DNA of 64,000 nt from Phoma sp. XZ068. Taxonomy: Eukaryota > Ascomycota > Dothideomycetes > Pleosporales > Didymellaceae. Position 1 is the first letter of the stretch; every line of letters starts with the position of its first letter. Of the stretch, positions 10,478 to 23,149 are shown piece by piece. The stretch covers positions 1,054,001-1,118,000 of the forward strand of contig RBKR01000012.1 in NCBI GenBank assembly GCA_004835665.1, read 5' to 3'. The notes below the pieces were generated by a model that searched no databases, had not been told where the DNA came from, and saw only the letters and a list, made by a program, of their open reading frames with translations. Position numbers and translations under genes: made by a program.

Positions 10478-12573
10478 ATGCATACAATTAGCGATCAAAT
10501 CAAGAAGACACCGTCAACACAAGCCTTGCTCGACCGCAGTGACGACGATGCGCCCCTCACAACAGATATGGGATCAGAGGCGGACATTCCACATCAGAAA
10601 GGGACCTTGCCTGCACCCGTAACATGCATCGATTATGATGACAAGACTTTGAGAATCTGGGATGAACGATATAAGTCACTCACGGGCTTTGCACACTATG
10701 TGGGGCATTGTCTCATATTAGGGTGGATCGAGTGTTCGCGCATCTCAGCATGGCTCTGGCGGAAGAGTTGGACTGCCGAGGTGTGCAGCTTTGCCTTTGC
10801 ACTGGTGTCGCTGATGGGTCTTGTGCTCGTGCTCTCAAAGCACCAGGGAAAGCCTATCCCTGAGTGGCCGCAGTTGATCACCATCAACTCTGTCGTATCA
10901 CTCTTTGCACTCTTAATGAGAATTGGCGTAGGTGTGGTGTTGGCAGAGGGTAAGATATGTCGCAAGTAACTCAGACGTGAGATATAGCTGAAAGTTGACA
11001 GGTATTAGCCAGTCAAAATGGCACTGGTTCAGAAGACCGCAGAGTCTACATGATATGGAACGAATCGATGTTGCAAGTCGTAGCGCATGGGGCTCGCTGC
11101 GACTTCTATACTCCTTTTGTGGTCGAAGGCTACCGTAAGTTACCCGCACGTTGGTCCGGTGTCTAATACTGACCCAACAGATACATCACTGCTTTGGGTG
11201 CACTTGCTATGATTATGGCATCTTTGACTGGGTTCTTCTTGCAGCAGCTTGTCCAATTCCAGGACTGCCTTCAACCAAATACTACCATGATTCCAGGAGT
11301 GGCTAAGACCAATTCCTATAACAGATCAGCATCAACCTTCAACTCATCCGTGGAACCATTTCGGGGTGTGATAGCTGCGATTAACGTGGCTATATTTCAA
11401 CCCCCTGAGGACTACACGAATGTGCTTCTCTATAAGTGCGCAAGCGGAGTCTGCACTTTCCCTATGAGCAATGGGATATCTTTCTCCACTGTGGCCGTGA
11501 GTCATCTGTGCGAAAACGTCACCTCACAAGCTCGCTTTTCGACTCCATCGTCGCCTCAAAGAGGCACCGTGTCCCTAATGGATAAGGATGATCTCCTGAT
11601 TGAACTCGATCTGGTCAGCGAAATTGTTATTGCCACGCAAACAGATGCAAGAACAAACAGGTCACCACCCTCGTTGACCACGATATACGTGATCAACAAG
11701 GTTTTACGGAACAATGTTCAGCGTCCTCTCTATATCGAAGTACTGAAGTGTTCGTTGTTCCCGTCCTTGAATAGTTACGCAGTTTCCATGGCAGAATCTG
11801 TCTTGAACGAAACCCTAATAGAGAGTGTGCCGTTGGAGCCTTACGACCCGAGAAACAGTACGGATTATTCTTACCTCAACGTCGCGACACACACTTTACG
11901 CAACGGTGTCCGAGAGCCTTGTATAGCATCTACGAAGAAAGTGCAGGGATACTTTGAATACCGTAAACCGAATTACCTGCGTAATGAAACTGAGCGATAC
12001 GACAATACAACATCATTCTACCCCGTCGACTGCATCTGGGGGTTTGGAAAAGCCGCTGAATCCGGCATCACACGCTATTTCGCTAATATCTTCGACAACC
12101 AGACACTGTCACTGACAGGACTTCATGAAAGCAAGTACCCTTCAGTTCACTTGCGTCAACTGTGGAATAATGATACCATGTTATTACCGATGGACAGGGT
12201 TATGAAGGATATGACCATTGCGATGACAGCGGTGATTCGCACGCAGGGCACCGAGGGGGATCGCTGGCAACTTAAAGGAACTATGTTCTCCCTTACGACA
12301 TGCATGCAAGTAAAGTGGCAATGGGCGGCTGTCCCTATTGTCACTATTGCACTCACCGGAGCGTTCCTTATACTGATAATGCTGGAAAATCGCAACGTCG
12401 CAAGTGACAGGTTGTGGAAAAGTTCAGTCCTCGCAACACTTTTCTGCGAAATTGACCACGCTCGCATGGACGAAACTAAATCTATCTGCAAGGAAGATAT
12501 GATTGACATAGCAAAATCCACGAGTGTAAGTCTCGAAGGTGGAAAGGGCACACTGAAGTTGGTTTCACGATGA
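10478..12573 (+). CDS. DUF3176-type multi-pass membrane protein
   Basis: Fungal membrane protein of unknown function. Exons 10478-10949, 11002-11134 and 11181-12573 give 665 residues. The pattern is that of the DUF3176 family: a disordered acidic N-terminus, two membrane segments (VCSFAFALVSLMGLVLVL and the VVSLFALLMRIGVGVVLAEG region), the signature ISQSKWHWF ... ERIDVASRSAWGS, a third segment (GALAMIMASLTGFFLQQL), a long extracellular or luminal domain with many NxT/S sites and scattered cysteines, and a final segment (VPIVTIALTGAFLILIML) with a short cytosolic tail. I preferred the ATG at 10478 over 10346 because the extra 44 residues look like leader. No enzymatic motif is visible. Confidence 0.82.
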
Positions 12574-12720
12574 TATTGCATATAGTCTGTATTTTCGTCT
12601 CCTCTTAAATGGCGCTCATAGTCGTCATCAAGAACGCTACTATGTGTGACTCTTGACGAGGGTTTGCTGAGTTAGGCTTAAGGACACCTTATCATTCATA
12701 GCGACAGGTTTTTTCCATAC
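12574..12720. other. Short convergent intergenic region
   Basis: About 150 bases between convergent stop codons; nothing recognisable beyond presumed transcript ends. Confidence 0.3.
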
Positions 12721-15700
12721 TCAAGTACTTCTCTCCACCTTCTTTTCTCCCTCCTTCGTCTCGCCCACCTTCACACTTTGCTTCCTTCCTCTCTCCAAGA
12801 TCTCCGCCGCTAACCTCTGCAGATAAAACTCACTAATATCCTCTGGAAACCCCTTGAATGCCCTGACAATCTTCTCCACATCCCTCCTACCGTTCTCATA
12901 TCCTTTCACATCCCGGTTTCCGTACACATCCCTCCCGGCCGCATACTCTACATCACTCAACCCTTTCCAGAACACATTCACCGCGACGCTCACCCCCTCA
13001 TTCGGCGTCGCTGTGTGGCTCCACATTGGCGGTATGAAGAGCACATCGCCCGGAGCCATAGTCGCTGCGTGTGGATGTAGCTTCGGGTTATGGTTTAGGG
13101 CGGAGAGTGGAAGGGAGGAGGAGGATGTACCAGGCGGGTAGGCGAGGTGAGATACATCGGAGGGTGGGTAGAGAGTCAGCGTTTTCGTGCCGGTGATTTG
13201 CGAGAGGATGTTGGGATGCACGTCGTAGTGCAACCACAAGCTCACCGGTCCGCTGATGCGCAGCGGGCTGCTATGGTATGTTTCATCGTTGATGACGCTG
13301 CGACAGAGCTGGGGAATCTGAAAGTCTGCTGCGATGGTGGGGAAGTCCTCTTCCAGCTTTGTGGGGAGCTTGTTGGGTTGAGTGCTGGAGATGGCCCGCA
13401 GGTAGGATGGCGCGCCGCTGCTGATGCTGGCGAAGAAGGAGGAAACGTTGCGTTTCTCGTACGTAAAATTCTTGATGCCAAAGGTCATTGCTGAGGAAGT
13501 ACATTCGTGAACTATGAGCTCACGGTCGGCGCCAAGCTTGGATTCGAGGTAGTCGAGGGTCCATAGTTCAGTGCAAGGCCCGACGTCAAGACCGGTGATG
13601 ATGGCAGGTTTAGACGCCTTAACTAAAGCAGCAAAGTCTTCCGGTGTGTGAAGCTCGATTCGAGGAACGTCTCTGGACCTTGGACCTTTTGTGACCTTCT
13701 TACCCTTCTTGGGCTGCACTTTGCGTTCGTGCCGTGTATTGGATAACGATCCTGCAGATGCTGTGCTGTCTTCTTGCGTGGGTAAAGCACACCATTGTCC
13801 AGCATCCTGTGCCTCAGCAGTTGTAATCGCAAGGCAATGCTCGTTCCAGAAAGAGCCCATGGAGAAGCAGACAGCGCCACCGCCTGCCACCACAATCTCG
13901 TTTCGAGAGACGGCGCATACCCCTGCGCCAACAAGCAATGGCCAGTATGTAGGCAAGTGGATCTTGGGGTGCTGAATATCGATCTCTGTGTCATTGTGCG
14001 TTATTAGCATAAACTCCTCTGCCAAACTGACAATCCCCAGCTTTGAAACACCGCCAATGAGGAGAAAGGCATCTCCCCAAGGCACCAGACTTGCACCGAT
14101 CCGTGCATGAGCGGATTTCGAAGGGATACTCCGGATTCTATTGGTCATGTCTCGGAAACTTAGTCGCGGTTGTGCTGTGCCTGAAAGCGACCACTCCCAG
14201 GCATCGTCTAGGACTGTGCCGCACACGCCTATACCCCCAATAAGTAGCCCGCGCGTCTGTGCAGACTGTGCCACGCTCATCGCACACATTGCGGCACCGA
14301 AGCGTGCAGGTGGTCGCGGACCGTCCACGGGAATACTGTGCCAGCCGTTGTTGGGCGTCCACAGGAACCAGTCGTTCAGCACTGCGCCGTCACTAGACTT
14401 GCCGCCAAACACCAAGATGCCCGCAGTCTGAGACATGTCGTATGATACATCAATAGAGACGGCACAATGCCTGTAGCGTGGAGAAGGTAAGTCGTCTACT
14501 GCCGACCATTCACCCTGGTTCATTAGCCAGCAATCTGCGCGTGCCTGAGTGGGCGATGCTCGGCCACCGACCAACAACGCGCTAGTCTTGTTCATCGATG
14601 TGATAGTGTGGCACGTACGTGCTGAAGGCTGCATTTTAGGTTTGAGCTGGATCTGATAATCCACATTGCTGCGAGTTAGTGCGCTAATGCTCGACAGACG
14701 GTTCTGCGGTCCCTGTCCGCCGTGAACGGCAACGGCACCCTCATCAAGGGGGAAAGCTGCAGTGAAGCGCCGTGGCATCCATGCAGAGTCTGACGACAGC
14801 TTCCAGGACTGTAGCGAGATCGATGCTGGTTGAAGGCTTGATTTGTCCTGTGCATCTGTAGGGACTGCACCGCTTCGGGGTGGAGCTGCGGCTTCTGTAT
14901 TTGTATTTGATGCGACCAGTAAAAAGTAATGGCCGCCAAACAATGCGAATTCTTCCCATTCGTCAAAGGGCTCAACTGCATCTACTCTCTTTCGAAGTGC
15001 TGGAGGGGTGAAGGAGTCGTCGCACCACAGGTCCCACAAATTGCGGGCCAGTTCTAGCGAAGGCCAACCTGCATCGAGAAATCTGGAGGATTGTTGTGCT
15101 AGTGTTTGATATTGCTTGACAGAGTTGATTGATGCATGCAACTTGTCGAAGTGCGTCAACATGGTACGTGCGAAGGGGTGGTCTGGGCCTTGGGGAAGGT
15201 ACTGCTCCAACACGCAGAAGCGAGCTATTCCACATTAGCATGTACGGAAATGGAGTTAGATACTCGACGTACAATCTTTGAAAGTATGCGCCCATTGTAT
15301 GAGCTTGTTGGCATCTGTGAGTGGCATATAGGTTACGCTCACTTCGGCAACGAACAGAATGGATGAGCCCGCAATGTCCAATTCGGCCCGTAAAGTACGC
15401 TCGAGCAGTTGAAGATCCCTCAGATCGCATCCTATGGCCATGTACTGGTCACTTCGAACACTGACAGGTGTGTCTGCTGGGCGGAGTCCGGTCTTGAGCA
15501 GCACATCTCGAAGCAAGCTTTTCGTGAACACCACGTCTCTCTTCTTCTCAATCAACTGTGGGTAGTCCACGTCCACAAAAGTTGCCCTTTCAGTGAGTGA
15601 TGCGTATCGATGCCAGAACTGAAAGGGCAATGGGTCGCTTTGTGATGCGTGGTCAGTGCTCTGTTCTGTTACGATGTTGGTAGCAGACATCTTACTCACT

Positions 15701-16087
15701 ATCCGCATCCTAGGTTTACGACCACCTTTTTCTTTCCATCTTCTTCTTCGAGATAGCGTTTGACGACTTGCTCTATTGCATGCATTCGCAGCCAATAGCC
15801 ACGATTGATGAGTGGGTTGCGGCGAACATATTTGGGGGCGAATGGTTCGTAGAAGTCTGGCTCTTCACTGAGGTACAGTTTCGAAACACATCTTTTTGAG
15901 ACAATACTGCTGTCGTTCGTCTGGTAAACACTCTGTCAGGCCTGTACTTGATGTAGTGTGGTGATGGAATCCTGGCATGGTCTCTCACATGAATGATGTC
16001 GTCGTCTCGCTTCTCTACTTTCGACCGAAGGTGGCCTTTACGCTTCACCGCGCCCTTTGCAGGCTTCGCCCTCGATTCCGTGGCCAT
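12721..16087 (-). CDS. PPM2: tRNA wybutosine-synthesising protein 4 (LCM-Kelch-JmjC)
   Basis: Last enzyme of wybutosine synthesis at position 37 of tRNA-Phe: AdoMet-dependent methylation and methoxycarbonylation of the side chain, in the cytosol. Exons 16087-15989, 15920-15700, 15637-15273 and 15224-12721 give 1062 residues. The N-terminal leucine carboxyl methyltransferase-type domain shows INRGYWLR, the AdoMet loop VVVNLGCGYDPLPFQFW (split by an intron), and FVAEVSVTYM. A Kelch propeller follows (repeated GG-containing blades, about 330-640). The C-terminal JmjC domain shows the HYD iron ligands in WLHYDVHPNILSQI and the distal WSHTATPNEG. All three parts match the long fungal and animal form; the JmjC part is absent from the S. 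cerevisiae protein. In-frame ATGs at 16096 and 16087 both have good context. Confidence 0.92.
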
Positions 16088-16426
16088 TGTTGCCATGATC
16101 GTGAAGTTCACTGTCGCCAAAATTGACGGTGCAATTTTTGGTTGGTCGCCTCAGCCACACCGCGGTGGCTAGTGGCGGGGCTACAAAGCTAATCCCTGCG
16201 CTGCACGCGATGCGCCAATGGTCATGCATCACTCGAGGGACGATTGCCTTCAAGGCTACCGGTGACTGCGGAAACGTACGCATGCTGCTCTCGTTGCTTC
16301 ACTTCTCCCAGTCCGCCGCCGCCCCTATCTGCCGCCGCCCATAGCGCGCCATACCGAGTCCAAGCGCCGCAGCTATCGGCGATACCTAGAAAGACAGCGC
16401 TCAGTACACACACTGCAGCAAACACC
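16088..16426. promoter_or_regulatory. Compact bidirectional promoter TYW4 / ATG18
   Basis: Only about 340 bases separate the two divergent start codons. The segment just upstream of ATG18 (about 16300-16420) is C-rich. No clear TATA element. Confidence 0.4.
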
Positions 16427-17915
16427 ATGGCGTCCATGAATTTTGTGACGTTCAACCAGGACCACAGCCATCTCGGCGTCGGTACGCAACACTGGAACTT
16501 CTCGAAGTGCAGCGCTGACCTTATCCGCAGGCACCACCAACGGCTACCGCGTATACACGACCGACCCATTCAACAAGCAGTCCGAATCGCGCGAGGGCGA
16601 TGTCTCCAGCCTCGAAATGCTCTTCTCGACCTCTCTGGTTGCTCTCACTCTGTCCCCTCGAGTCTTACGCATACAAAACACCAAGGTCCGTATTCGCAGT
16701 ACCTTCTCCTGTTCCTAGCACTAACCGTGCACAGAGACACTCGACCATTTGCGAGATGACCTTCCGTACCGCAATTCTTGCAATGCGACTTAACAGGAAA
16801 CGATTGGTGGTAGTGCTGGAATCAGAGCTTTACATCTACGACATCAGCAACATGCAGATGCTGAAGACCGAGAAGACATCGCCGAATCCGAATGGTATGG
16901 CTTACCTTGAAGTCGCAGTTTGCGATACTGACGCGTCCAGCTATCTGTGCCCTTTCTGCATCTTCCGAGAACAACTACCTCGTATACCCCCTTCCCACAA
17001 AAGCCGCGCCCGCTACTTTCCAGCCGCCCTCGCATGCGCCACCCAAGTCAGATCATGTTGCGCCCACTAGTGGTGAGGTTCTCATATACGACGCGACAAA
17101 GATGGAGGCAGTCAACGTAATAGAAGCGCACAACTCTCCTTTGTCATGTATTGCGCTCAATAATGACGGAACCCTGCTGGCGACTGCATCTGAGAAGGGC
17201 ACCATCATCCGTGTTTTTTCCATTCCAGATGCCCAGAAGCTCTATCAGTTCAGGAGAGGATCCATTCCAGCTAGGATATACAGCATGTCGTTTAACTCAA
17301 CCTCGACACTGCTGAGTGTCTCATCGGCAACGGAGACCGTCCATATCTTCCGTCTCGGCACGCCAAACACGAGTCGCAGCAATAGCGTCTCGTCTGGCCC
17401 CAACAGACCAATATCAGGTTCTCGCGGGCGCAGCAGCAGTCGTGCAAGCGAAGAACTCCCAGATGAGTTTGGTGACAGTGTTGGAGACATTGCAACTCCA
17501 GAGCGCAAGCCACTGAACCCCACCTTCGGTAGCTTGATACGGCGGACTTCGCAGACCGTTGGCAAGTCCTTTGCCGCAACTGTTGGCGGCTATTTACCCA
17601 GCGCAGTGGCCGAGATTTGGGAGCCGTCGCGTGATTTTGCATGGGTAAAGGTACCCAAGTCGCTCAACAGCGCTTCTGCTGGGCCTATTAGGACTGTGGT
17701 TGCACTCAGCAACAATGGACCACAAATCATGGTTGTCACGAGCGAAGGAAACTACTACGTCTTCAATATCGACTTGGAGAAGGGAGGCGAGGGAACGCTG
17801 TACAAGCAATACTCGTGAGTCGGCTCATGTTCACCCGAAGTCAGATTCTAACTTCTGCAGGCTCCTCGAACCGAATGAACTCACATCAAGCAGCATGCAG
17901 GACTACGCCGACTAG
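16427..17915 (+). CDS. ATG18: Autophagy PROPPIN Atg18
   Basis: Seven-bladed beta-propeller that binds PI3P and PI(3,5)P2 on the phagophore and vacuole, working with Atg2 in autophagosome growth. Exons 16427-16481, 16531-16685, 16735-16894, 16941-17814 and 17861-17915 give 432 residues. The N-terminus FVTFNQDHSHLGVG...TNGYRVY is typical blade 1. The lipid-binding FRRG motif is intact at about residue 226 (YQFRRGSIPARIYSMSFN). The serine-rich loop at about 255-330 is the expected insertion in blade 6. The last exon is small (55 nt). The second intron has a GTCCGT donor. Atg18 is preferred over its paralogues Atg21 and Hsv2 because of overall length and the N-terminal sequence, but this rests on recall. 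Confidence 0.9.
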
Positions 17916-18551
17916 GTGTCATGACGTTTGCTCAGCCACCCCTGAGATTATGCTTTGTTTTTCTCTTTACCTTGTTCTTGCATGGCCACCGGCGTTGACC
18001 TGACCGAACCGTATTATTCCCCAGGGCTTGAGCATCATTCGCCTACTATACCTCTCTAATCACATCTCTGTGCGACGTTCCACTACTTCGGTTAATGGAG
18101 CCGTATGCTGTTTCCTTCTCCACAGTCAGCCTTTTGAGTCCTGTGATGTCACGATGCTGCAGCGCACTTGTCGTAAATGCCTTGATAACGCGCCTTGGGT
18201 GCATATTGGAGACCTGCTGAGAGTACTGCGCTGTTGTGAACCTCATCTAACGTGTGATTCGATATTACACGAGCATCAGCTCGGGCAGATCGATCGGCGT
18301 TGCCTGTCACGCTGCATGTGGTGCATTCGGAAGGGCCCGTAGCAGGGATGCGTGCTAGCTGCCCCGCAAACTCCACCACTGACCTCATTGGGTGAATGGC
18401 ACGCGAACGCGAACGGCTGCTGCCTCCCCAAGCTACTTTTACTTCTCCGGTCGCATTACATCTTCCCTCACCCACACAACTCAGACCGACTTACATCATT
18501 TACAAACACTACACGATCAGACCCAGCACATCATTTGCACAATACTACACA
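17916..18551. other. Intergenic region between ATG18 and PI31
   Basis: About 640 bases. The frame that leads into PI31 is open from 18396 but starts at a non-initiator region; no other conserved frame. It presumably holds the ATG18 3' UTR and the PI31 promoter. Confidence 0.35.
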
Positions 18552-19751
18552 ATGGTCTCCGACAGAACGACGGGAAACCCGCTGAGCGCTGGTTCCCTTG
18601 CTTTGTTTATGGCGACCGCCCTGCCTCGAGGCGAGAGTTCGAAGCTAAAGAATGGCACCGAAGCCATAGCACTCGCAGTACACGCCGGAATGCTAGCGGT
18701 AGGCTTTAGGCTGGTGGGACTGGGAGAGGACGAACGGACAGGTGTGTACCCCATGGATGTCCCCTGCCAGGCCTCTTTACTTGGCCACGCTCAGACGCTC
18801 ATAGAAGCATACGCAGACGCCGAGAACCCCAATCCGCTACCCTCGACGTGGAACGCCTCGTCGCTCTACACGTTCCGCTACAAGCACGCACAGTCCGCGA
18901 TGGACTACCACATCAACGTACACAAGCTAGGTGGCAAGGCAGCCGTCTCTGCGATAGCAATTGGCGATGACCAACCAAAGAACTTCGACGTCACAACCAA
19001 GGAGTATCTTTCAGAGTCCATGCTCCCTCTGAGCATACCACAAGACATGTCAACGGAGGATGCTGCCAAAAAGCTCATGGATCTGTTCATATCTTCAGGC
19101 CGTTTGAATGATCTTGGCGCATTGCTCAAGATCAAAGTCATTCAGAAGCTGGCACCAAGCCTGCAGAAACCTGGTTACGAGGAGGACAGCGGGGCGAACA
19201 CACAAGATGGGCCAACAAGAGACGACAACTCCACACCACGCCCTACCAACCCACCAAACCCACGACAACCGCAAGACCCCGAACCGGCGCGCCCCTATCC
19301 ATTCGAAGATCCCCTAGCCGTACCAAGACAACCAGGAAGACCGCTACCTGAGCCTATACCAGGCTTCGATGACGAGTATGAAGTCAACCGCCCAGCACGA
19401 GGCGGTCTGCGAGACGATAGATACCCCGTAGGCATCGGTCATGACGATCTGTATCCCCAAGGCCTAGGGCCAAACGATCCTCTTCGTCCACATCTCGGTG
19501 GTGGATTACCACGACCTGGCGGTGGGTTAGGCGGCGGCATGCACCCTACATTCGATGATCCTCTGTTCCGAGGGCAAGGTGGTCAAGGAGGATATGACCC
19601 TATGGCGCCTCCAGGTGCAAGGTACGACCCTATCGGACCAGGTGGCGCGCCGAGGGATAACCGTGGCGGCGGCCCCAGGTTTCCTGGCGGAGGAGGTCTC
19701 GGTGGACCTCCCAATCCTTTTGGTGGATTTGGAGGGAATGATTTTATTTAA
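18552..19751 (+). CDS. Proteasome regulator PI31
   Basis: PSMF1/PI31-type regulator that binds the 20S proteasome through a disordered proline-rich C-terminus and is linked to proteasome transport. One exon, 399 residues. The N-terminal FP-type fold covers about 1-165 (VGFRLVGLGEDE, YTFRYKHAQSAMDYHINVHKLGGKAAV). From about 200 the chain is proline-, aspartate- and glycine-rich. The diagnostic C-terminal signature is present: GGGMHPTFDDPLFRG, then GARYDPIGPGGAPR, ending in a glycine/phenylalanine tail. The ATG at 18552 lies close to the conserved domain and is preferred over an in-frame upstream extension. Confidence 0.88.
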   Translation: MVSDRTTGNPLSAGSLALFMATALPRGESSKLKNGTEAIALAVHAGMLAVGFRLVGLGEDERTGVYPMDVPCQASLLGHAQTLIEAYADAENPNPLPSTWNASSLYTFRYKHAQSAMDYHINVHKLGGKAAVSAIAIGDDQPKNFDVTTKEYLSESMLPLSIPQDMSTEDAAKKLMDLFISSGRLNDLGALLKIKVIQKLAPSLQKPGYEEDSGANTQDGPTRDDNSTPRPTNPPNPRQPQDPEPARPYPFEDPLAVPRQPGRPLPEPIPGFDDEYEVNRPARGGLRDDRYPVGIGHDDLYPQGLGPNDPLRPHLGGGLPRPGGGLGGGMHPTFDDPLFRGQGGQGGYDPMAPPGARYDPIGPGGAPRDNRGGGPRFPGGGGLGGPPNPFGGFGGNDFI

Positions 19752-22700
19752 GAAATACCCCGGAACATTCGCTTTCGCAGGCACAGCATGCCCTCGAAAC
19801 TGCAATTACTGCGGTTGCTGCGTAATGCTTGCCCATCTCCTTCTCATTCTTAAGAAACCCTCACTTAGGGTGCTTGTACGACGGCCAGCCTGGCCCAAGA
19901 AAAGTAAAATATAATCACGAACGACACGATTCCGACGACAAACAAATAAACAACGAAGTTGCGGCGCGGAGGATGGCAAAGCGTTGACAATAGGAAAGGA
20001 TTGTAGCATAGCTTTGTAGTATGATGACTCAACCTATAATAGTTATCCCCGCTTCCACTACTGTAGCTTTTAACATGTACCCACAACTTCTCTTTGGACT
20101 GTCTTATCGCGAGATTCTATAAATCTCATCTTACCTAACGGTACGGACTAGTCGGGTAGTTTGGAATCACGGGTTTCTAAGAATGTGCGGCGAGATTTCT
20201 TCCGTATAATCTTCAATTACGGACGTATTAGCATGACTGTCTTAACGCTGTACTGGAACATTTTGGACACAATATGTTGTGGATATGTTTCATATATCGC
20301 CAGCAAAACTAGGGTGTCTGCCTCGTTGGCCGTGAAAATAATCAAGCGCTGTTCTTTCGCTGCGATTTTCAAAATGAAATTGTGCTGAAAGCTGGCTCCG
20401 TCGTGCGTTGCAGAGACTGCCTGGTACCTGATGCTAGTGGGCTGGGCTTGTGGTGACTATGGACTGAAGTACGTTGAATAGTTATCCAGATCAATGTTGT
20501 TGTGTTCTGCACATGGACACTGAAATGCTCGTGTGAAGTAGTATGTTGATGGCAACAGCAGTTCACATAGTCATTCGTTGTCTGGTTAGGAAAACGGGTC
20601 AGATCTTTGCGACAGATATAATTCACACAGGCTCTCAACCATGATAGTAAACTCCCTTGGAATATGATACCGTAGGATTAAAAAAGGCCCCTTCCTTCGT
20701 CTGGTCGTAGCCACTAATTCGTAGTGTTTATATGTTTGCTTGAACTCGCCTTTATCTATCCTGTCATGCCTTTCTAGATTACACTAGTCTTTACGAGCAG
20801 CTGAGTTGTACCACAGGTACTCACTCATCCTATAAACAGGGGAAATCACAAAACGAGTTCTATCAAATAGCATTCTGTATGATATGTACGTCAGAAGACA
20901 TTCGCACATTGCAATGCGCCATACGAGGTCCTTGTTTGATTTAAAGGGCTTCGTTGTTCATGTAGACTCATACTGTAGAGCAGTGGTCTCAGTGCAGGTA
21001 GTACATATTTTATAGCAACGAACTGTGCTTATTGATACTTTGCTCTCGAGAAAGGACTATACGCTTTGGACCAGGAAGCTGTTTATGTACGTGGTTGCAG
21101 TGACTCACAGTGATGCTGCATCTGGACCACAGTCGCCTGTGATCGGTGATACAAGCGTGGAATAGAAAGAACATCCATAGATCATAGATGGTTTGCATGT
21201 CGTGAAACCAGTGACGCCTGCCAGCATGATTTAGATGCATTGATCTTGTTGTACCTGAAGGCGGTGTGCATGCAGTGTGCTGAGATGCAGATGGACCCGA
21301 TCGACGCCTGATCCAAAGGATTGGATCATGCAGTCCAGAATAAGGGTGACGACTAGAAAAACCGTGTTACGGTCAAACGGAGAACTTTTTTCCAGCACCT
21401 TGGTTTGAAAGTGATGCTCTGCATTGCTCCTGCTTACTTGTGGGCCGTTGCAGTCATCCCTAACTAAAATCAGATCTTATAGCCTTGGGTGTGCGTGTAT
21501 GCTCCCACCAAATCCCACTCCCACTGCATAAAGATTTGGAACGCGATGTCGACCGTGCCTGGGGATTCTTCAGTATTGGAAGGCTCTCGCTGAGGCCCTG
21601 TTTCTTGGCTGAGCGAGGGCTTGCTTCCCACAGTGGTTGGGCAATACATCACTTTCACTCGAGTCGTAGCGGCAAAAACGAAATGCTTCTATGAGCATCT
21701 TGTAATATCGTTGCATGTATTTCTGGGTTCCATTTGATACCCCAAGAAGACATTATATTTCTACTTTCTACGGAATATCCAATTCAGAAACGACGCATCA
21801 TCATTTACCTGGAGAATTTTAGCAGTGATTTCGCGATACTTTCCTGCGCGTTGCAAGGGCACGTGCATGCATGTTTAGGAAGCTCTTGTGTCACGATAAC
21901 TAAAACTCTTGCCTGCTTACCCTACGCACAAGAGTCCGAATCGTGTCTTGGTTAAAGGCCCGCTTCATCGCAGGGGTTCCTGCATCGCTACGCTTCTACG
22001 ATCTATTGGTTTGTGCTTGACCCTGTTCTGTGTTTCGACAACATGGGCATCTCAATAAAATCCACCAGCAAGACATACTTATGCGGGGACTGGCTATGGT
22101 TGTTCTGCGCTTCGCCGTATGTTCCTAGCGTGATGATGTTGAGCATGTTCGGCGCTCAGACCGGGTGGCTCGACCCATGACCTATTACTGCGAAGAGAAG
22201 ATTCAGTGATGATCTAAATCGGCCGGATTTGCGTGCCTACCGGCTAAAAAGCAAAGAAAAGCGAGGAAATTCGACACGCCTGACCACATGTGGACGAAGC
22301 GCTCGATTTGTGCAGTGGAAACATAACCTCTATCACATCAAGAAGTAAGCCTGCACTCTCAAAAGTAAGGCTGATGCCATACACCCGACCTACACCCAAT
22401 TCACATGCTGCTTTCGTGCATGTAGCCATAAGTCGTACCATACGGTCTTAGTTCTCCCCACACTTAGACTCAACTCACCTTCTCGAAGTAGCAATTCTTT
22501 GCTGTCCACGCCACCACGAGGCTCAACCAACCTACCACGCGACAGTTTAGACTAATCTTAGGAATCCTGACTCCTTCGCTATTACTGCGCGTTCCTCTTC
22601 GCCTACACACCTTGTCGAGTCTTCACACCCCCAGGCCTTCGTCCCTGGCGATCAACTCGCGTAGAACCACAGGCCCAGATCCCTGATGCTCAACCAAAAA

Positions 22701-23149
22701 AGACCTTGACAAAGGGAGCCCTTGCGGAACTGATCGTTAGTGGTTACAAGAGCGACCCTTGGCAACTACGTAGGGATACTTGTACCTATTTGCGTATGAG
22801 GGTGTAAATACTAGGGTAAGCGAATCAAAGACCTATCCGTTTCAGCCGCTGTCTTCGACGCTGTCGTGTGGACATCAAATCTCATTATGGTATGTAGATG
22901 TATGCAAAGACATGCAGGTGACGGCGAGTCACAGCAAGTGACAGCGAATGGTAAAGATTGCAGGTTCACTCGGTGATGTGAAGCGCCGTGATGCTTAGGC
23001 ACTGGTGCATCGTGTAATTGGTGGACTCGGTAAACCTGTATCAAATATTTGAGATATTATACTTTACGGGTGTATGCATCCATCCCCGAGCGTTGGTGGC
23101 GGGTACACCTGCCGAACTCCGGTAGAAATTCGGCATCGACCGTTTTAGG
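19752..23149. other. Gene-free region, left part
   Basis: About 3.4 kb after PI31 with no intact gene, no recognisable RNA gene and no terminal or long direct repeats visible by eye. The part at about 19950-20900 is AT-rich. Only short frames below 80 codons occur and none resembles a known family. Confidence 0.5.
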